Part shown: one piece after another, positions 16,463 to 24,827 of the stretch
Position numbering within the stretch: position 1 is the first letter of the stretch
How the letters are laid out: each line of letters opens with the position of its first letter
Source of the DNA: an uncultured Alsobacter sp.
GTDB lineage: Bacteria; Pseudomonadota; Alphaproteobacteria; Rhizobiales; Beijerinckiaceae
NCBI RefSeq assembly: GCF_945952055.1
Contig: NZ_CAMFHB010000009.1
Coordinates: 1 to 64,000, forward strand
DNA: 64,000 nt
Direction of reading: 5' to 3'
Notes under the pieces: generated by a model
The model's input: only the letters and a program-made list of their open reading frames with translations
Told to the model about the DNA's origin: nothing
Database searches by the model: none
Program-made: the position numbers and the translations under genes

Positions 16463-17836
16463 TCACAGCACACGGCCCGGATTGAGAATGCCTGCCGGAT
16501 CCAGGGCTGCCTTGACGCTCGCCATCAGCGCGAGCTCCGGCTCGCTGCGCGACAGCTTGAGATAGGGGCGCTTCATGCGCCCGATTCCGTGTTCCGCCGA
16601 GACCGACCCGCCGAGCCGCGCGGTGAGGTCGTAGACGACCTTCTCGATCGCGAGCTTGTTCTGCGTGGAATAGACCTTGGGACAGGCATTGACGTGGAGG
16701 TTGCTGTCGGCGATGTGCCCGAACACGACCCAGATGTTGTCCTCGGCCGCACCCGGCATCGCCTCGCGCAGACCGACGATGGCCTCAGCCATGCGGTTGA
16801 GCGGGATCGACACGTCGAACCCGACCTGCCGGGGCAGGAACTTGCCGTATTCGTAGACGCTCTCGCGCAGCTGCCACAGCTTGTCGCGCTCGGCCTTCGA
16901 CTTGGCGATGACCGCATCCTTCACGAGGCCCTTCTCATAAAGGCCGCCGAGAAACTCCTCGAACACCTCGGGGCCGCCATCGCCCGTCGGCGCCTCGACG
17001 AGCAGATAGAGGTCGTGGCCGCGCGGGATGGGCGCCGGTACGCCGATCGTCGTCGTCGCGATGCCGTAGAACTCGCTCCACATCGCCTCGAACACGAGCA
17101 GGCCCGCGGGCAAGGCGCGCTCGGCGGCGCGCAGGACCTGGATCGCCTCGTCGGCGCCGTCGACGGCGAGCACGGCCGTCTGGATGTTGCGGGGCCGGGC
17201 ATGCAGCATCAGCACGACCCGCGTGACGACGCCCAGCGTGCCCTCCGAGCCGATGAACATCTGCGTCCAGTCGTAGCCGGCGTTGTTCTTCATCATCTTG
17301 TTCAGCGAGCGCACGATGCGCCCGTCGGCGAGCACGACCTCGAGGCCGAGCACGTTCTTGCGCGCCATGCCGTAGCGGAGCACCTGGTTGCCGCCGGCAT
17401 TTGTGGCGATGTTGCCGCCGATGGAGCACGAGCCGCGCGCGCCCAGGTCGATGCCGCACATCAGGCCGGCATCCTCGGCCGCCTGCTGGATCATGATCAG
17501 AGGCGTGCCGGCGAGCGCGGTGAGGGTGTTGGAGGCGGTGTCGACCTCCTCGATGCCGACCATGCGCTCGAGCGACAGGGCGACCTCGCCTTCGCCCGGA
17601 TGCGCGCCGCCGGCGAGCCCCGTGAGGCCGCCCTGGGTCACCACGGCCTGCTTGTGGGCGTGGCAGATCTCCAGTGCCTTGGAGACCTGCTCGGTGCTGC
17701 GCGGCAGGACCAGAGCCGCCGGGCTTTGCGGCGGCAGGCCGACCTGGTCGGCGAAGTTGCGCTGCGGGATGTCGGCGCCGGTCTTGACGACGTCGGGGCC
17801 GAGGATGGCGAGCAGGTCCTGGATCGCGGCGTTCAT
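16463..17836 (-). CDS. FAD-binding 2-hydroxyacid dehydrogenase (GlcD/D2HGDH-like)
   Basis: A 457-residue VAO-type flavoprotein. An FAD_binding_4 domain lies over residues about 35-210 (TQGGLTGLAGGAHPGEGE, GARGSCSIGGNIATNAGG). The C-terminal FAD-oxidase domain ends in SAEHGIGRMKRPYL, which carries the conserved His that binds the substrate carboxylate, then GILNPGRVL. Such enzymes oxidise D-2-hydroxyacids to 2-oxoacids. That product type would feed IorAB in the same gene run. The ATG at 17836 overlaps the stop of the V4R gene by four bases. Confidence 0.9.
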   Translation of the reverse strand: MNAAIQDLLAILGPDVVKTGADIPQRNFADQVGLPPQSPAALVLPRSTEQVSKALEICHAHKQAVVTQGGLTGLAGGAHPGEGEVALSLERMVGIEEVDTASNTLTALAGTPLIMIQQAAEDAGLMCGIDLGARGSCSIGGNIATNAGGNQVLRYGMARKNVLGLEVVLADGRIVRSLNKMMKNNAGYDWTQMFIGSEGTLGVVTRVVLMLHARPRNIQTAVLAVDGADEAIQVLRAAERALPAGLLVFEAMWSEFYGIATTTIGVPAPIPRGHDLYLLVEAPTGDGGPEVFEEFLGGLYEKGLVKDAVIAKSKAERDKLWQLRESVYEYGKFLPRQVGFDVSIPLNRMAEAIVGLREAMPGAAEDNIWVVFGHIADSNLHVNACPKVYSTQNKLAIEKVVYDLTARLGGSVSAEHGIGRMKRPYLKLSRSEPELALMASVKAALDPAGILNPGRVL

Positions 17837-18330
17837 GCGGGGCGAGCCTCGAAGGTGCAGAGCGGAGCGCCCATGGCGGCGCAGGCAGTTTCGCGTGCGA
17901 CGGCGGGCTTGTCGAAGACGAGCGTGGCGACGGCCCGCACCATGCCCCGCATGGGGGCGCAGACCGGGATGTCGGACGGGCCGTAGCCCTCGGCAAACGG
18001 GCTGTTGCGGACCGCCACGAAGAGGCGATCCGGCTCGATCGTCACCTCCCACGTGCCCCAGCCGAGCTGGGGCGCCGTGGCGGCGACGATGCGGGCGAGG
18101 TCGGCGCCCTCGCCGCCCATGGCGCGGTAGGCCCGCGCGCTGTCGGAGCCGCCCTCGAAGATCGAGGCCTCGAGCGCCTCCAGCGCGGCGATCCGGGTCG
18201 GTCCGTCCAGGCGCTTGAACATCCCCATGAACCCGTCGGGGCGCAGCATGAAGTAGCGCCGCGTCTGGTCGAGAATCTCGCCGGTGGCCGGCTCCCAGAC
18301 GAGCCGTTCGCGGAAGCTCGGGGAACTCAT
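17833..18330 (-). CDS. V4R-domain protein
   Basis: A 165-residue protein whose main part (about residues 45-163) looks like a V4R (4-vinyl reductase) domain. VAVRNSPFAEGYGP is followed by PVCAPMRGM and the closing motif ETACAAMGAPLCTFE with its paired cysteines. V4R domains bind hydrophobic small molecules or metals in sensors and in enzyme-assembly proteins; this one has no fused DNA-binding or enzyme domain. It overlaps the aldolase stop and the oxidase start by four bases each, so it is made in step with them. An accessory or ligand-holding role is likely. Confidence 0.78.
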   Translation of the reverse strand: MSSPSFRERLVWEPATGEILDQTRRYFMLRPDGFMGMFKRLDGPTRIAALEALEASIFEGGSDSARAYRAMGGEGADLARIVAATAPQLGWGTWEVTIEPDRLFVAVRNSPFAEGYGPSDIPVCAPMRGMVRAVATLVFDKPAVARETACAAMGAPLCTFEARPA

Positions 18331-19211
18331 GGGCGCTGCTCCTCGACATAGCCGGCGCCGTTCGCGGCCTTGTTGGCCGGCGTGGCGGAGACGGCCGGCG
18401 ATGGCGCGGGCCTGGGCGAAGGCTTGGGCTCCGGCGGCAGCGCCGGGCCGGCGGGCGTGCGCGCCATGAAGCCGGCCGTGGCCTGGCCGAAGCCGCGCAT
18501 CAGCACGTCGACGTCGTTGCTCGTGACCACCATACGGTAGCCCTTCTCGCGCCGCGCCCGGGCGCCGTCGAGGTTGCCGGTGAAGCAGCCGCACAGCGTC
18601 CACTCGGCCTTGCAGGCCGCGTGCACGGTGGCGCAGGCCACGTCGTGGCGCGCGTCGAAATGGGGGAAGGTGCCGAGAGACAAGGCGAGGTCGCCGGTGC
18701 CGATGAACACCATGTCGACGCCCTCGACCGCGGCGATCTCGCGGGCGTTCTTCACGCCCTTCTCGGTCTCGATCATGACGACGACCACGATGCCGCGCTC
18801 GCAGCCGTGGACGTAGTCGACGAAGTCGCAGAGCGGGCGCACGCCGCCACCGGAGCGGTTGCCGTGCGGCGGGAAGCGCGCGGCATCGACCGCCTTGCGC
18901 GCTTGCTTCGCCGTCTCGACGAGGGGGACGATCACGCCCTCGGCGCCGGCGTCCAGCGCCTGCCCGATGGCGAGCGGGGAGTTCTCGGCGACGCGCACGA
19001 GGACGGGAATGTCGGAGGGCACGATGCCGATCGCCTCCTCCATCGCCCGGCGCTCCCACAGCCCGTGCTGCAGGTCGAGCACGATGGCGTCCGGGCGGGC
19101 CTTGGCCGCGATCTCGGTCATCGCCACGCTGCCCATCATGAGCCAGGTGACGCCCAGCGTCTCGCCCTTGTCGAGGCGGTAGCGCAGGGTCGGGCGGCGC
19201 GGGTCGAACAT
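18327..19211 (-). CDS. HpcH/HpaI-family aldolase with Pro/Ala-rich tail
   Basis: A 294-residue class II aldolase-type barrel. Recognisable parts are AIVLDLQHGLWERRAMEEAI, VPLVETAKQARKAV, the metal-binding Glu in MIETEKGVKNAREI and Asp in VFIGTGDLALSLG. Members split or form 2-oxoacid/hydroxy-oxoacid bonds (pyruvate or glyoxylate class). The last 45 or so residues, after FMARTPAGPAL, are an unusual Pro/Ala-rich extension. The ATG at 19211 gives normal family length; the longer frame upstream is arginine-rich and unlike the family. Confidence 0.87.
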   Translation of the reverse strand: MFDPRRPTLRYRLDKGETLGVTWLMMGSVAMTEIAAKARPDAIVLDLQHGLWERRAMEEAIGIVPSDIPVLVRVAENSPLAIGQALDAGAEGVIVPLVETAKQARKAVDAARFPPHGNRSGGGVRPLCDFVDYVHGCERGIVVVVMIETEKGVKNAREIAAVEGVDMVFIGTGDLALSLGTFPHFDARHDVACATVHAACKAEWTLCGCFTGNLDGARARREKGYRMVVTSNDVDVLMRGFGQATAGFMARTPAGPALPPEPKPSPRPAPSPAVSATPANKAANGAGYVEEQRP

Positions 19212-19222
19212 CGGCTCTACTC

Positions 19223-19732
19223 CTACTCGACGCTCTTGTACTGCCCGTCGCCATACACGAGCGCGCGGGATCCGGGCGGGCCGAGATGCACATCCCCAAC
19301 CTGGCCGATGACGATGTGGTGCGACCCCCAGTCCATGACCTTGGCCACCACGCATTCGAAGCTGACGCGGGCTCCCACGAGCAGCGGCACGTCGTGCTCG
19401 CTGCGCACCCAGTGCCCGTAGATGAAGCGGCCCGTGCCGCGCACCGCGAGCTGGCCGCCGAAGGCCCGCGCCACGTCCATCTGGTCGTCGGCGAGCACGT
19501 TCACGGAGAACTCCGCGCCATCCTTCAGCGCCGGCGCCAGCGACGCCGAGCGGTTGACGCAGACGAGCAGCGACGGCGGATCGGCCGAGAGCGAGCAGAC
19601 AGCCGTCGCGGTGAGGCCGGCGGCGGTGCCTTCGTGGCCCTGGACGGCGACCACGGTGACGGCGCCCACGAGCGAGCGCATGCCCTGCTTGAAGGGGGCG
19701 GCGCCGGCAGCGCGGGCGGTTCCGTTGGCCAT
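19223..19732 (-). CDS. Flavin reductase family protein
   Basis: A 169-residue FMN-binding split-barrel protein (VGAVTVVAVQGHEGTAAGLTA, then PPSLLVCVNRSAS and FSVNVLADDQ). It reduces flavin with NAD(P)H and hands it to a partner monooxygenase. The gene lies seven bases downstream of the LLM monooxygenase, the usual pairing of a two-component system such as RutA/RutF. Confidence 0.92.
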   Translation of the reverse strand: MANGTARAAGAAPFKQGMRSLVGAVTVVAVQGHEGTAAGLTATAVCSLSADPPSLLVCVNRSASLAPALKDGAEFSVNVLADDQMDVARAFGGQLAVRGTGRFIYGHWVRSEHDVPLLVGARVSFECVVAKVMDWGSHHIVIGQVGDVHLGPPGSRALVYGDGQYKSVE

Positions 19733-19739
19733 GCCGTCC

Positions 19740-20837
19740 TCAGCTCACGCGCAGGCCGGCCTGGCGCATCAGCGGCAGGACGCGGTCGCAGAAGAAGGGG
19801 AGCTCGTAGGTGTAGTTGACGAAGGTGAGCGCCGCCCCGGCATAGCCCTCGGCGGAGATCCGCACCATGTCCTCGACGATCTTCTCGGGCGTGCCCACGA
19901 GCGGGAAGCTGCCCGCCCCGCCGGCGAAGCGCTGGCGATAGAGGTCGTAGGAATTCTTGTCGTGCGAGTTGGAGAACTCCTTCTTGCCCGCCATGTGCGC
20001 GTCGACCGCGGCATGATCCGCCTCGGTGACGGCGTAGCGGGTGTAGTAGTCCTCGGCCTCCTTCTGGGTCTCGCGGCACACCACGTGGCAGACCGTGTAG
20101 ATGCCGACCTCGCGGCCGACCTTGGCGCTGCGCTCGCGGATGTCGGCGACGTGGCGGCGCCCGTCCTCGATGTCGGTGAAGGTGGAGAACAGATAGTCGC
20201 AGTGCTGGGCCGCGAAGTCGCGCCCCGGACCGCCGAAGGCCGCGTTCATCGTCACCGGGCGCGGCACCTGCACGCTCGCCGGCCGGCTCACGACGCCCTT
20301 GAGGTCGTAGTACTCGCCCTTGAAGTCGAAGGGCTCGTTGGAGGAGTAGGCGCGCTCGATGATCTCGACCCACTCGGCCGCCTGGACGTAGCCCTTCTCG
20401 CCGAGCGCGACGCCGAACATCGCGAATTCCTGCGGGTTCCAGCCGCAGACGAGGTTGAGCCCGGCCCGCCCCTTGGAGATGTGGTCGACGGTGGCGAGCG
20501 CCTTGGCGGCGTAGAGCGGATGCACGATCGGCACGTGCACGGTCATGAACAGGCCGATCCGCTCCGTGGCCGAGGCGAGGCCCGCGGCCCAGGTGAACGT
20601 CTCGAACGACCACTCGCGCACGCGATTCTTGCCGCCGAAGCCCTTCCAGCGCGCGATGGGCAGGAAGAACTCGAGGCCGGCCCGGTCGGCGATCCCGACG
20701 GCGTTCAGGTTGTCGTCCCAGCGGGCGCGCCAGCGCTCGGAGACGTCCGTGATCGCCAGCCCGCCGTCGGCGTTGGCGGAGAACACGCCGAGCTTGAAGC
20801 GGTTGGGCCCCTTGAGGGGATGCGGCTTGACGATCAT
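19740..20837 (-). CDS. LLM-class flavin-dependent monooxygenase, RutA-like
   Basis: A 365-residue luciferase-like barrel. The stretches KGFGGKNRVREWSFETFTWA, TVDHISKGRAGLNLVCGWN and EWVEIIERAYSS match the group holding pyrimidine oxygenase RutA, DszA and the hexachlorobenzene oxygenase HcbA1. These use reduced FMN and oxygen, in known cases through a flavin-N5-peroxide, to break C-N, C-S or C-Cl bonds. No other rut genes lie nearby, so the substrate is probably not uracil. The ATG overlaps the GntR stop as ATGA, making the regulator and the enzyme co-translated. Confidence 0.88.
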   Translation of the reverse strand: MIVKPHPLKGPNRFKLGVFSANADGGLAITDVSERWRARWDDNLNAVGIADRAGLEFFLPIARWKGFGGKNRVREWSFETFTWAAGLASATERIGLFMTVHVPIVHPLYAAKALATVDHISKGRAGLNLVCGWNPQEFAMFGVALGEKGYVQAAEWVEIIERAYSSNEPFDFKGEYYDLKGVVSRPASVQVPRPVTMNAAFGGPGRDFAAQHCDYLFSTFTDIEDGRRHVADIRERSAKVGREVGIYTVCHVVCRETQKEAEDYYTRYAVTEADHAAVDAHMAGKKEFSNSHDKNSYDLYRQRFAGGAGSFPLVGTPEKIVEDMVRISAEGYAGAALTFVNYTYELPFFCDRVLPLMRQAGLRVS

Positions 20838-21598
20838 CGGGCGTCCTCGGCGGCGGGCGACTTGCTGGCAGGCGACTTGCTGTCAGGCGTCTCGGCGGCA
20901 TCCTCGCGGTCGAGCTCGGCCTTGCGGACGCTGAAGAAGGCTTCCTCGGCGGCGGCCATGAAGGTCGCCATGCGCTTGGCGGCCGCCGTCGGGTCACGGC
21001 GCAGGAAGGCATCGTAGAGGCCTTCGAGACCGTCGGCCACGACCTTGCGCGTCCCCGATCCGCGCAGCGTGCCGAGCCGGACGGTCTGCACGTGGTCCAC
21101 GAAGCGCGCGATGGTGTTGGCGAGCCGCTCGTTGCGCACCGCGCCGAGCCAGGCGGCACGGAAGCGGATGTTGGCGACGATGAGGCGTTCCACGTCGTCG
21201 AGGCGCGAGGCCTCGCGGGCCTCGCGGATCGCCGCCGTCAACTCGGCTTCGGTCGGCTCGTCGAGGTCGCGTGCCGCGTTGGCGGCGGCCTGCGGCTCGA
21301 GCAGGCGGCGCACCTCGAAGATGTCGCGGATGTCGGAGAGCGCCAGGCGCGGAACCATGAAGCCGCGGGTCGTGCCGGCGAGGTAGCCCTCGTTGGCGAG
21401 CCGCAGCAGGGCCTCGCGCACCGGCATGCGGGAGGTGCCGTAGGCGCTCGCGATCTCGGTGTCGACCAGGCGGACGTCGGGCCCGATCTCGCAGCGCTGC
21501 AGCCGCTGGCGCAGGTCGGCGTAGATGCGCTCGCTGAGGCTGTCGGGCTTCGACAGACGCGCCACGATCTCCGACGGTGCATTCAGCCTTCGAGCCAT
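20834..21598 (-). CDS. GntR-family regulator, FadR/FCD type
   Basis: A 254-residue regulator. The winged helix covers residues about 15-80 (SERIYADLRQRLQRCEIGP, then GTSRMPVREALLRLANEGYL). The all-helical FCD ligand-binding domain follows (FEVRRLLEPQAAANAARD, NIRFRAAWLGAVRN). FCD metal-site histidines are not all obvious, so the ligand could be an organic acid without metal. It is the first gene of the long minus-strand run and faces an M20 hydrolase, with a candidate operator between them. Confidence 0.9.
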   Translation of the reverse strand: MARRLNAPSEIVARLSKPDSLSERIYADLRQRLQRCEIGPDVRLVDTEIASAYGTSRMPVREALLRLANEGYLAGTTRGFMVPRLALSDIRDIFEVRRLLEPQAAANAARDLDEPTEAELTAAIREAREASRLDDVERLIVANIRFRAAWLGAVRNERLANTIARFVDHVQTVRLGTLRGSGTRKVVADGLEGLYDAFLRRDPTAAAKRMATFMAAAEEAFFSVRKAELDREDAAETPDSKSPASKSPAAEDAR

Positions 21599-21647
21599 GC
21601 CATGATGCCTGCCGCAAGGTGCCGGCCGGGCCATTGCCGCCGACATT

Positions 21648-21664
21648 GGATACCGTATACAGTT
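21648..21664. promoter_or_regulatory. Candidate GntR operator with GTATAC core
   Basis: TGGATACCGTATACAGT contains the palindrome GTATAC (21655-21660) preceded by a related GATACC. FCD-type GntR proteins often bind such TATAC-containing sites. It sits in the 127-base divergent region and could control both the catabolic run and the M20 hydrolase. The dyad is short. Confidence 0.45.
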
Positions 21665-21725
21665 GTGCCGACGACCGTCAACGGCGCTCTTCGCCGATGA
21701 CGTCTCCACGCAAAGGACAGCCCGC

Positions 21726-22907
21726 ATGACCGCAGCCGGCGCACCCGATCCGCGCACCATGGCGCGCCTCGCCGAGATCCTCGCCTTCGACACCGTGAGC
21801 CGCAGTTCCAATCTCGCCTGCATCGACTGGGCCCGTGCCCATTGCGAGGCCCACGGCGCGGTGACCCGGCTCGACTTCAACGAGGACCGGACCAAGGCCA
21901 ACATGCTGGCGACCTTCGGGGAAGGTCCCGGCGGCATCGTGCTTTCCGGCCACGTCGACGTGGTGCCCGTGGACGGCCAGCCCTGGACCGTCGATCCCTT
22001 CGCCCTGACCGTGAAGGACGGGCGGGCCTACGGGCGCGGCGCCTGCGACATGAAGGGCTTCGACGCCGTGGTCATGGGGCACGTGCCCGACTACGCGGCC
22101 GCCGCACGGGCGGCCGGGCGTCCCATCCACGTCGCCTTCACCTACGACGAGGAGCGCGGCTGCCTGGGCATCCCCAAGCTGATCGAGGCCATGCACGGCT
22201 GGGGCATCCGGCCGGACGGCGCCGTCATCGGCGAGCCGACGATGATGCGCCTCGTGAGTTCCCACAAGGGCGGGCGCATCTGGCGCTGCCGCGTGACGGG
22301 CAAGGCCGCGCATTCCTCGCTCACCCACCAGGCCGTGAACGCCATCGAGTACGCCGCGGCCATCATCGCGCGCATCCAGCAGATCTCCGACCGCGAGCGG
22401 ACGCAGGGGCTGCGCGTCGAGGGCTTCGACGTGCCCTTCACCACCATCTCGACGAACCTCTTCTCGGGCGGCAACGGCTCCAACATCGTGCCGGCGCTGG
22501 CCGAGTTCCTCTTCGACTACCGCTTCGTGCCGGGCTTCGACCCCGAGACGATCATGGCGGACCTGAAGGGTCTCGCCGCCGAGCTCGAGGGGCGCATGAA
22601 GGCCGTGGCGCCGGAGACCGGCATCGCCTTCGAGCTCGTCAACAAGGTGCCCGCGCTCGACGCCAAGCCGACCGACGAGATCTACGCGATGTCGCTGGCG
22701 CTGCTGCCCGACAAGACGGTCGAGAAGGTGGCCTACGGCACCGAGGCGTCGTTCTTCCAGGACTACGGCGTGCCCTCGATCGTGTGCGGTCCGGGCTCCA
22801 TCGAGCAGGCCCACAAGGCCGACGAGTTCGTCGCGCTCGACCAGCTCGCGGCCTGCGACCGGTTCATCGGCGATCTTCTCGGCACGATGGGCCGGCGCAA
22901 GGTTTGA
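21726..22907 (+). CDS. M20 metallo-amidohydrolase, ArgE-like
   Basis: A 393-residue M20 dizinc hydrolase that cleaves N-acyl amino acids or similar amides. Metal and catalytic residues are visible: His76 and Asp78 in GHVDVVP, Asp108 in GACDMKGFD, the Glu pair at 142-143 in YDEERG, Glu in VIGEPT and the late His in EQAHKADEF. The ATG at 21726 was chosen because it has AAAGGA before it and gives normal ArgE length. It is divergent from the GntR-led run, whose peptide-type importer and ring-opening enzymes could supply an N-acyl substrate; this link is inferred. Confidence 0.9.
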   Translation: MTAAGAPDPRTMARLAEILAFDTVSRSSNLACIDWARAHCEAHGAVTRLDFNEDRTKANMLATFGEGPGGIVLSGHVDVVPVDGQPWTVDPFALTVKDGRAYGRGACDMKGFDAVVMGHVPDYAAAARAAGRPIHVAFTYDEERGCLGIPKLIEAMHGWGIRPDGAVIGEPTMMRLVSSHKGGRIWRCRVTGKAAHSSLTHQAVNAIEYAAAIIARIQQISDRERTQGLRVEGFDVPFTTISTNLFSGGNGSNIVPALAEFLFDYRFVPGFDPETIMADLKGLAAELEGRMKAVAPETGIAFELVNKVPALDAKPTDEIYAMSLALLPDKTVEKVAYGTEASFFQDYGVPSIVCGPGSIEQAHKADEFVALDQLAACDRFIGDLLGTMGRRKV

Positions 22908-22951
22908 CAGGCGCGCGCCGCTGAACGAAAGCAGGGGCGAGAGACCACGCC

Positions 22952-23521
22952 ATGTCCAAGCCTGCACCTCGCCTCAAGGCCCCCGCCACCGCACCGCGCA
23001 CCGTCGCGGCGCGGGCCAAGCGGGCGACGCCGCCCGCTCCCGCGTCGGCCTCCGAAGACCTGGACCTGGAGACGCGCGTCCGCGCCGACCACCACGCGTC
23101 GGTGCGCCTGTGGCTGCGCCTCCTGTCCTGCACCAACCTCGTCGCCGCCGAGCTGCGCCGGCGCCTGCGCGAGGAGTTCGACTGCACGCTGCCGCGCTTC
23201 GACCTGATGTCGCAGCTCGAGCGCGCGCCCGACGGCCTCAGCATGTCGGAGGTGTCGAAGCGCATGATGGTGACCAACGCCGCCATCACCGGCCTGACCG
23301 ACCGCCTCGTCGCCGATGGCCACGTCGAGCGTGTCGACGACGCGAGCGACCGCCGCACCTTCCGCATCCGCCTGACCCCCGAGGGCCGCGCCTACTTCCT
23401 CCGGATGGCCCGCAAGCACGAGGGCTGGGTGGTGGAGATGTTCGCCGGCCTCGACGACCGCAAGAAGACCACGCTGCGCGACCTCGCCGGCGAGCTGAAG
23501 CGCAACCTCCGCAAGGGGTGA
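22952..23521 (+). CDS. MarR-family regulator
   Basis: A 189-residue regulator with an unusual basic Ala/Pro-rich leader (residues 1-35) before a normal MarR winged helix. The helix region contains LPRFDLMSQLERAPDGLSM, KRMMVTNAAITGLTDRLV and the wing DDASDRRTFRIRLTPEGR. It follows the M20 hydrolase by 44 bases in the same direction and may be its co-transcribed regulator. Members commonly sense aromatic acids. Confidence 0.9.
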   Translation: MSKPAPRLKAPATAPRTVAARAKRATPPAPASASEDLDLETRVRADHHASVRLWLRLLSCTNLVAAELRRRLREEFDCTLPRFDLMSQLERAPDGLSMSEVSKRMMVTNAAITGLTDRLVADGHVERVDDASDRRTFRIRLTPEGRAYFLRMARKHEGWVVEMFAGLDDRKKTTLRDLAGELKRNLRKG

Positions 23522-23560
23522 GGGGGAGCGATCCGCGCTCCTCCCAACCAAAGCACCAAA

Positions 23561-23679
23561 GCCCCTCATCCTGAGCCACGGCCCGCAGGGCCGTGAGTCG
23601 AAGGACGCACAACGGTGCCGCTGCACCGCTCTTCGTCCTTCGACTCGGCCGCTTTGCGGCCGGCTCAGGATGAGGGGCT
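23561..23679. repeat. REP-like inverted pair, family 1 copy 3
   Basis: CCCCTCATCCTGAGCCACGG...GTCGAAGGACG and the inverted unit CGTCCTTCGACTCGG...GGCTCAGGATGAGGGGC about 26 bases later. It lies between the convergent MarR and CobW genes. All three full family-1 pairs in this window sit between convergent genes, which fits a terminator-like position. Confidence 0.75.
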
Positions 23680-23714
23680 TTGTGTTTGCCCCAAAATCTG
23701 GAGACGACCCGCCT

Positions 23715-24827
23715 TCACCGCCTCAGCGACAACGGGTTGTCCATGAGCGCGGCGCGGTCGGGCGTGTCCACGGCGGGCGTGCCGGTGAAGGCATCCCACA
23801 GGCGGCGGACGAAGCTTTCCTCGAGGTCCCGCGTGATGAACACGAGGCGCGTGCGGCGGTCCTCGTCGGGCCAGCGCGGCAGCACCACGGGCGGGTGCAT
23901 CACGTGCTGGACGCCATGCAGCACGATCGGTCGCTCCGGGTCCTCGACGGTGCGCACGAGACCCTTGAGGCGCAGGAGCTTCGGGCCGTGGGCGGACGGC
24001 AGCAGGGTCAGGAACAGGTCGAGCGCGGCGACCGGGATCGGCACGTCCGTGGCGAGCGAGAAGGCGCGCACGTGGGCATCGTGGCGGCTCACGTCGTGGG
24101 GGCTCTGGTCGGAGCCCGCGCCGTGGTCGTGGCCTTCATGCCCGGCCGCGTCGCGGAAGGCCTCCTCGCTGAGCCAGGTGGCGACGTCCGCGATGCGCCC
24201 CGTCGCGGGGTCGAAGGGACCCGCATCGAGCAGGGCCTGCGCGGTCGTCTCGGCGGCCACGAGCTGCCTGGCGCCCGGGTTGAGCCGCCGCAGCCGCCGC
24301 CGCAGGGCCTCGGTCGCCTCGGGGCTCGCGAGGTCCGTCTTGGTGAGCACGATGCGGTCGGCCACCGCGGCCTGCTTCACGGCCTCGGGGTAGGTATCCA
24401 GCGTGTCCTCGCCGTTGACGGCGTCCACCACCGTGACCACGCCGTCGATGCCGTAGCGTGTCGACAGCAGCGGATGGCTGATGACCGAAGCCAGGACCGG
24501 CGCCGGGTCGGCCAGTCCCGTGGTCTCGATGAGCACGCGCCGGAAGGGCGAGACGGTGCCCTCGGTCCGGCGCTGCAGCAGGTCCTCGAGCGTCGCCACG
24601 AGGTCTCCGCGCACCGAACAGCACAGGCAGCCCGACGAGAGCAGGATCATGTCCCCCTCGACCGCTTCGACGAGCAGGTGGTCGAGCCCGATCTCGCCGA
24701 ACTCGTTGATGAGCACGATCGTGTCCGACAGGGCGGGATCCTTGAGGAGCCCGTTGAGCAGCGTCGTCTTCCCGGCGCCGAGGAAGCCGGTGAGGATCGT
24801 CACGGGCAGGGGCGCGGCCAGGCTCAC
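23715..24827 (-). CDS. CobW/COG0523-family GTPase metallochaperone
   Basis: A 370-residue G3E GTPase. Walker A is GFLGAGKT (14-21), the metal-binding motif CLCC is at 67-70, and LTKTDLAS is the guanine-recognition loop. A His-rich stretch (HEGHDHGAGSDQSPHDVSRH) separates the GTPase from the C-terminal CobW domain and would bind zinc or a similar metal. It likely delivers metal to a client protein. GTG at 24827 overlaps the stop of the upstream DMT transporter as GTGA and has GGAGG before it, so the two are co-translated. Confidence 0.9.
   Translation of the reverse strand: MSLAAPLPVTILTGFLGAGKTTLLNGLLKDPALSDTIVLINEFGEIGLDHLLVEAVEGDMILLSSGCLCCSVRGDLVATLEDLLQRRTEGTVSPFRRVLIETTGLADPAPVLASVISHPLLSTRYGIDGVVTVVDAVNGEDTLDTYPEAVKQAAVADRIVLTKTDLASPEATEALRRRLRRLNPGARQLVAAETTAQALLDAGPFDPATGRIADVATWLSEEAFRDAAGHEGHDHGAGSDQSPHDVSRHDAHVRAFSLATDVPIPVAALDLFLTLLPSAHGPKLLRLKGLVRTVEDPERPIVLHGVQHVMHPPVVLPRWPDEDRRTRLVFITRDLEESFVRRLWDAFTGTPAVDTPDRAALMDNPLSLRR

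Noticed and set aside
19740-20837. Calling the LLM enzyme rutA
   Set aside because: It has RutA-like signatures, but none of the other rut genes is present and the neighbours point to a different substrate.
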